Of a DNA stretch of 64,000 bases, positions 58,553 to 64,000 are shown piece by piece. A program made the position numbers and the translations under genes. Within the stretch, counting starts at the first letter, position 1. Every line of letters begins with the position of its first letter. Source of the stretch: Diplosphaera chodatii (taxonomy: Eukaryota; Chlorophyta; Trebouxiophyceae; Prasiolales; Stichococcaceae); contig JAALGY010000008.1 in the NCBI GenBank assembly GCA_032358165.1, positions 1,302,001 through 1,366,000 on the forward strand, read 5' to 3'. Below the pieces are notes generated by a model. That model did no database searches and was not told the DNA's origin. It saw only the letters and a program-made list of their open reading frames with translations.

Positions 58553-59716
58553 ATGGTACATCATGTTGACGCCACCACGCCCATGATCGGGAACATGTTG
58601 CTGCTGGACTCGGAGGGCAAGCGGATAGCAGTGCAGTACTACTCTCAGGAGTGGTGAGTGTGCCGACGTCTGCAGCGTCTGATCACATGCAGCATGCGAC
58701 TTCAGGCGCATGTCTAAATGCTGCGGATGCGTGCTGCAGGTCCACGGTCACAGCACAGGCCAACTATGAGAAGTCTGTGTACGCAAAGACCAGCAGAACC
58801 AATGCGCGAGGGGAAGGTAGGACCAGTGATCGGGGTAACACCGACCTGCAGCACCGCCATGCTGTGGTACATCCTGATCAGGCTGCAGATGATTCTGACC
58901 AGAAGTTTTGTTGCCTGCAGCCGAGATCACCATGTTTGACGACGTGATCGTGGTGTACAAATTCTTCGGCGACCTGATGTTCTTCGTCACGGGGTCCCAG
59001 GACGAAAATGAGCTGATCCTCTACACCGTTCTACAGGCGTTCTACGAGTCCATCTCGCTACTGCTCAGGTGCGGATGGCAACACCCGTTCTAGGCCTGCT
59101 CATCAGCAAGCCATGGTGGCAATTCCACAGCACCTTCACCCGCTGCATCTGGCATGTCAAGCGAAATTCATCACATGGTTGCATGGTGTGGGCTGCCTGT
59201 AATCCGGTATGCTGAACAGCCTCAGGTCTTGCGCTGAAGCCCACATTGAAATTTGGCATGCAGGGGCGCAGTCGAGAAGAAGACGGTGCTGGAGAACTTG
59301 GATCTGGTGCTGCTCGCCATGGACGAGACGGTTGACAAAGGGTACAGCAATGCTGGACTGGACTCGTTGCAGAGGATCTGGGAAGTCAACATCTGGCTGG
59401 GCCAGGTGGAAGTGCGTGGGGTGACCTCTTTTTGTCTGCTGCAGGGTGATTTTGGAGACAGACCCTGCTACGATTGCTGGGCGAGTGGCCATGCGGGGGG
59501 CTGATGCAGAGCTGCCGCTGACCGAGCAGGTATGGCTGCCTGCATCCCTGGGGCTCTCGACCCGTGTTGTTGGCATTGCACACGCTCCCACCACCTAATC
59601 ACCATGCAGCCACTGGCAGTACCCGCAGCTGACCGTTTGCTCCGTGTGTTGTGCAGACCCTATCGCAGGCCTTTGCCAGCGCCAGAGAGCAGCTGACGAA
59701 GTCGCTGCTGAAGTAG
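58553..59716 (+). CDS. COPZ: coatomer subunit zeta (COPI coat)
   Basis: Small longin-fold subunit of the COPI F-subcomplex, acting in Golgi-to-ER and intra-Golgi transport. Predicted exons: 58553-58653, 58740-58816, 58921-59068, 59264-59341, 59445-59529, 59657-59716; about 182 residues, all in frame and equal to the family length. Motifs: [135 protein letters not shown]. The first ATG gives [14 protein letters not shown]; a later ATG (MIGN) would also fit plant N-termini. Confidence 0.95.
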
Positions 59717-60320
59717 ACCACAGATGCAAGGGCCACCTGTTGGATGCAGATGCATTGCCTTCTTCCGACGTTGGGACATTCAGCGTCTGTGCGCAACACA
59801 TTGGCCGGCATGTCACCCATGATATTTTATAGCAGTCAGCGGCCAGTTCACTGCGAGACACACCTCTGGGTGCTCCACACAAAGATGCCATGCAGAAATG
59901 GCTGTCCCACACAGACCATGCAATGGGTCACCCCACACGCCCACGTGCCCCAGCTGAGGCCCAGCGGCCTTTCGAGATTGTCGTCATCCTGAGCTTGCCT
60001 ATGCGTTGTGTCATTATCCGCTCTACGTGCGCAGGCGCCTGTGGGTTTGGCTGATGCAAAGCGCAGTCGTCTTTACCTCCTGCGCAGCGCTGAGCTTGCC
60101 GTGGGCTTGTGCAGGACTTGCAATATAGTGATGCCACTGCCCTAGAGCTTTGCATGTATCAGATGCTTGTTGCGCGCGATCTGACATGGTGTCTATGCGT
60201 ACGATGTGATTGTGTGGTTGAGGCTTGTTATGTGTGACATTCGCTCGCTGGCCACAGCAGCGCCAAAGTGGAAGTGGGTGGGTAGCTAGGCTTGGGCGAC
60301 AGACGTGCAAAGCAGCATCA
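59717..60320. promoter_or_regulatory. gap between coatomer zeta 3' end and NAD kinase start
   Basis: 604 bases between tandem plus-strand genes; no exon supported. It should hold the coatomer 3' UTR and the NAD kinase promoter. Confidence 0.4.
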
Positions 60321-63300
60321 ATGGCAACCTTCTTGGAGCGTGCCAGTCGGCTTTTGAGTGGTGCTGGTGGCGTGCAACTACAGACGCCAGCCATTTGTGG
60401 TGCCAGACAACCGGGCACTATCCAGCCACAAGTGCGGCACAGAGGGCGGCATGTGCAAGCACAGCATTCAGATGCGGCGATGCCGTCAGACGACGCATTC
60501 GACGCATTCTACGATACTCAGCTCAGTGCAAACGGCAGTCAGGAGAATGGGACGTCATTCGAAGTGGCAGACTTCCGGCCAACGAAGTGCGCGTGTGCAT
60601 CCGGCAGCATGTGGCTCCGCTGCGCCGCAGCCCTCAAGTTTTGTGCTTGCAGCATCCGACCCATTGTACGCACGATTCATATCTGTCTGTTGCTGCTTTC
60701 AGATTGCAGACTTGGCCCCGGAAAGCAGATCTCTTCATCATGCGGACCGACGGGCGCAGCTGCTCACGCGAGACCGTGAAGGGTGAGGCACGCAGAGCGT
60801 ATCATGCATGGCTGCAACTTGAACGGGTACGGAACAACCTATGCTGCCGCTGGCATCTGACCCTCAGTTTGTGCCTCTGCAGCGTCATCCGGCTGCTTCT
60901 CTTTTGCTTACCCGAGCACACAGCAGCAGATGCTGGTTTGGAAGGGAAAGCCGAAATGGTGACTGCCGCTCCGCTGCCCCGTCAGGCTGCCGTGCAGCCT
61001 GCAGTCATGCAGCATGCCACTGCTTCACCAGTCTACTGGTGATGTGCGCATTGAACCTAGCCTCTTGTGCCAAGCAGTGTGCTGGTGCTCAAGAAACTTG
61101 GCAAGGAGCTGGAGAACGAGTTCATGGAGGTCATTCAGTGGCTCACCCACGACCAGCAGATGCAGGTATGCTCGCCACAGCTCCGTGATGTCTCAACACT
61201 TGCAGCAGGGCATGTGGCACAGGCCCTGCAACAGTCCGCCCCACATGGGCGGTGCCACTGCACTGTGGCACATGCGGGCGCGGACCGAGAGGTGCATGAC
61301 CAGGAGGCAGTGCACATGCATGCAATGGAGGCTGCGCACTTCGCAAGGCAGGAGACGAATCATGTGTCGACGGGGCGCAGGTGGTGGTCGAGCCGCACGA
61401 GCGGGAGGCGCTGCGGGGGCAGGGCGTACGGGAGCACCTGGCCAGCTTTGGGGACGACGACCAGCAGCAGTGAGCCAGCAGCCAGTGCACGCCGTCGTGA
61501 GGCAGCACATGCGTGACGGATGGAACACACTGGCAGCTGCCCTAGCCTGCTGGCCAGCACACCATGCGCATCAGCATCGCTTCTGCCACTCTGGAGGCTG
61601 CGAATGCTGGGGTGACACCCGGACACAGCAGGTAGTCGGCAAAGCATCGAATTTGCAGACCTTCTGGCTGCTGCCGTGCAGGCTTCATCTGCACATAGAC
61701 TTCGTGGTGTGCCTGGGCGGTGATGGGGTGCTGCTGCACGCGAGCGCGCTGTTCAAGCGTGCCATCCCCCCCGTCATCTGCTTCAACCTGGGTGCGTCGT
61801 GTATGCCAGCATACATTCTAGTGGCATCTGTAACAGCGCAGCAGCTGCGCACCAAGCATCAAGCAATGTCGCCTTCAAATTGTTGTTCTGCCTATGGCAG
61901 TTGCATGCGCTAATGCAGCAAGGTCCTGTAGTCGACCTTCAATCACACTGCGCAGGCTCGCTCGGGTTCCTCACGAACCATGCATTCAAGGACTTCCGGC
62001 GCGACCTGCACGACGTCATCCACGGCGGCGAGGGCCTCGAGGAGTGCAGCCTGCCGGGTGAAGAGATCCGGGTGCGCAGCAGGGCTCCGTCATCTGTCTG
62101 CTGTCCAGCGCGCATGGACACTCACAGTTCCACCCATTGAATGAAGCTGAATGAAGCTGAAACTAGGGCCTGGCACCGCAGGGCGTGCACATCACGCTGC
62201 GCATGCGGCTGCTGTGCGAGGTGTGCCGCGCCGGGGAGGAGGGCCCGCAGCAGACGTACGAGGTGATGAACGAGGTGGTGGTGGACCGGGGCGCCAACCC
62301 CTACCTCACCAAGATTGAGTGCTGGGAGCATGGCCGCCTTATCACCAAGGTGAACCTCAGCATGCGGCCTTGGCTGTTGGGAAATCTTGGAATGATGGTG
62401 CGCAGCACAGGGGGATGAACGGCTGAGAGTGAAGCCTGCAGAATGCGACTGAAGGACGCATGCACAGTACCTCATCATCGTGCGCAGGACTCAACCCCAG
62501 GCGCAGCTGCCATGCTTATAGACAGCCAGGCTGCCCAAGCGGCAGGGTAGGCGCACGGTGCATCAGCCCGTGTCCAGTCACTGAGGTTGTGTCGTGCCTC
62601 GCCCCTCCAACAGGTGCAGGCGGACGGGGTGATGCTGGCGACGCCGACGGGCAGCACGGCGTACAGCGTCGCGGCGGGCGGGTCCATGGTGCACCCGAAC
62701 GTGCCCGCCATCCTGTTCACCCCCATCTGCCCGCACTCCCTGTCCTTCCGCCCCGTCATCCTGCCCGACTACGCCGAAGTAGAGCTGAAGATCCCGCAGG
62801 ACGCCAGGTGCGCACGGGCATTCGCCGTCACAGTGGGCACACACACTTGTTATGTGCCACACAGCATGCGCAGCACGGTCGCAGGCTCGCCCATTGTGTG
62901 GCGTGCTGACAAAGTGCAGGGTGTCGGTCATGGGCGGTGTTGGCTGCAGGCAACTCAGCATTATGCCAAACAGATGTGTCCCCAAGTTGCTGACAGGTTG
63001 GCGCACACACCCCGCAGGGCCTCGGCGTGGGTGTGCTTCGACGGCAAGCAGCGGCAGGAGCTGCTGTGCGGCGACAGCGTGCGCGTGCGCATGTCCCCCA
63101 ACCCGGTGCCCACCATCGACCACCTGGAGCAGACCAGCGACTGGTTCGACTCGCTGGAGGTGCGGCCGCGCACAGCGTTCTGCTTCATGCGCCCCCCAGC
63201 CGCGCCTGCATACATCACAATGCAAGACGTGCTGCACACGTCACATGGTGTGTGCATGCATTCGTGACTTCACAGCGGCGACAGTGCAGCAATGTATGTG

Positions 63301-63416
63301 TCATTCGGGCCGCGCTTGTTTCTGTGCAGCGGTGCTTCGGCTGGAACGACCGCGGGGCTGATCAGAAGGCGCTGAGTCACAGCGCCATGGAGGCGCGCGT
63401 CCAGACGCACGGCTGA
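60321..63416 (+). CDS. NADK: NAD kinase
   Basis: Phosphorylates NAD to NADP with ATP. Predicted exons: 60321-60586, 60703-60826, 60924-60958, 61078-61165, 61381-61469, 61682-61791, 61956-62071, 62182-62349, 62614-62807, 63018-63159, 63330-63416; about 472 residues. The N-terminus ([17 protein letters not shown], Arg/Ser/Gln-rich, few acids in the first 50) could be an organelle-targeting sequence. Family motifs: [41 protein letters not shown] with GGDG at 213-216, [79 protein letters not shown], and a C-terminal [16 protein letters not shown]. The junctions around the 35-base third exon are the least certain. Residues 270-300 hold an insertion rich in Gly/Glu. Confidence 0.93.
62141..62160. 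repeat. 10-base tandem duplication in an NAD kinase intron
   Basis: ATGAAGCTGA occurs twice in a row in the intron before the exon at 62182. Confidence 0.8.
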
Positions 63417-63782
63417 TGCACCAACGGCAGCCCTGCCAACTTTGTGCTCTACATACGGCGGATGACACGCCCAGCAGACGTCAAACACAGTCGTAGCTCA
63501 GCATCTGAATGAATTGCCACATCAGATCTGCAGTTTCTGTGCACTGCATCTGATGGGCCGCAACTGAGATCGAGAGGGTTGCCTGAAGCTCGTTGGGATC
63601 CTGATTGCTGGTGTGCGGCCTTGTTTTCAGAGCATGATGACAGCTCAAATTTTGTGCCATTCCTGCTGCTGTGCCTCCAAGCAATGTCTATACATTGTTC
63701 CGATCGCGCAAAGGCACATCCTGGAAAATAAATGTCCTCACACATCCATCTCTCAGTCACCCATCTGCTGCGGGCAAGTCGT
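63417..63782. other. convergent gap between NAD kinase and the right-edge gene
   Basis: 366 bases between two stop codons, AT-richer and without a supported exon; presumably both 3' UTRs. Confidence 0.4.
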
Positions 63783-64000
63783 TCAGCCTACTTTCAGGAT
63801 CTCACGGCCCAGCTTCTCGAGCGTCCACAAGATGGCCAGCAGGGTCGCAAACTTCACTGCATCGTCGAAGAACTGCTGCCGGCTGTTGTCCTGAAAGAAT
63901 TTGTTGGGATCCGTGGGGTCCCTGCAAGCAGCGAACCAGCATGTCCTCTCCAGACCAAGCAGTGCACAAGCTGTACGTCCGCCCCACGCAGAATGTGCGG
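63783..64000 (-). CDS. C-terminal end of an unidentified gene (cut by the window edge)
   Basis: The last exon runs 63921-63783 and encodes DPTDPNKFFQDNSRQQFFDD, then VKFATLLAILWTLEKLGREI, and stops. A preceding exon probably reaches the window edge and ends at 63977, where a GT donor at 63976 keeps the frame (RTFCVGR then T joined to DPTD). The final 30 residues form a hydrophobic helix that could be a membrane anchor or an amphipathic helix. I do not recognise the family. Strand and frame rest on the splice sites and the clean stop. Confidence 0.55.
   Translation of the reverse strand, partial: AHSAWGGRTACALLGLERTCWFAACRDPTDPNKFFQDNSRQQFFDDAVKFATLLAILWTLEKLGREILKVG

Overview
The window is nuclear DNA of a green alga. 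The genes are densely packed, GC-rich and split into many short exons (mostly 50-250 bases) by introns of about 100-300 bases. The products are plant or chlorophyte types: a FLOE/DUF1421 protein, a plant-type CUE protein, EXO84, an AMT1 ammonium transporter, a strictosidine-synthase-like protein and a mitochondrial complex I subunit. TGTAA, the usual green-algal polyadenylation signal, lies shortly after several stop codons. A trebouxiophyte relative of Chlorella or Coccomyxa is my best guess; the species cannot be read from the sequence. I saw no tRNA, rRNA, transposon or CRISPR array.

Layout, left to right: nucleolar DEAD-box helicase (+); FLOE-like protein and CUE protein (both -); complex I 24 kDa subunit (+); strictosidine-synthase-like protein (-); a giant protein of unknown function in about 48 exons over 14 kb (-); an EF-hand protein (+); a WW-PUB-ZZ protein (-); an F-box/LRR protein (+); a DC-UbP-domain protein (-); a PIH1 chaperone-adaptor protein (+); an intronless MBOAT/wax-synthase-like acyltransferase (-); an unrecognised, possibly PAAT-like protein (-); EXO84 (-); a zinc alcohol dehydrogenase-like protein (+); an intronless RING protein (-); an intronless AMT1 (+); proteasome beta7 (-); coatomer zeta (+); NAD kinase (+); and the 3' end of one more gene (-).

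Exon boundaries were worked out by hand. I looked for GT-AG (or, where stated, GC-AG) sites that keep the reading frame and rebuild recognisable domains, so totals given in residues are predictions. These are independent eukaryotic genes, not operons. Many sit as divergent pairs with 400-800 base shared upstream regions, or as convergent pairs with short shared 3' regions. Seven of the 21 genes touch ubiquitin or proteasome biology (CUE, UBA-like FLOE, PUB, F-box, DC-UbP, RING, proteasome beta7). The most unusual items are the giant unknown gene, the WW-PUB-ZZ domain order, a set of probable GC-AG introns, and three intronless genes in an intron-rich setting.
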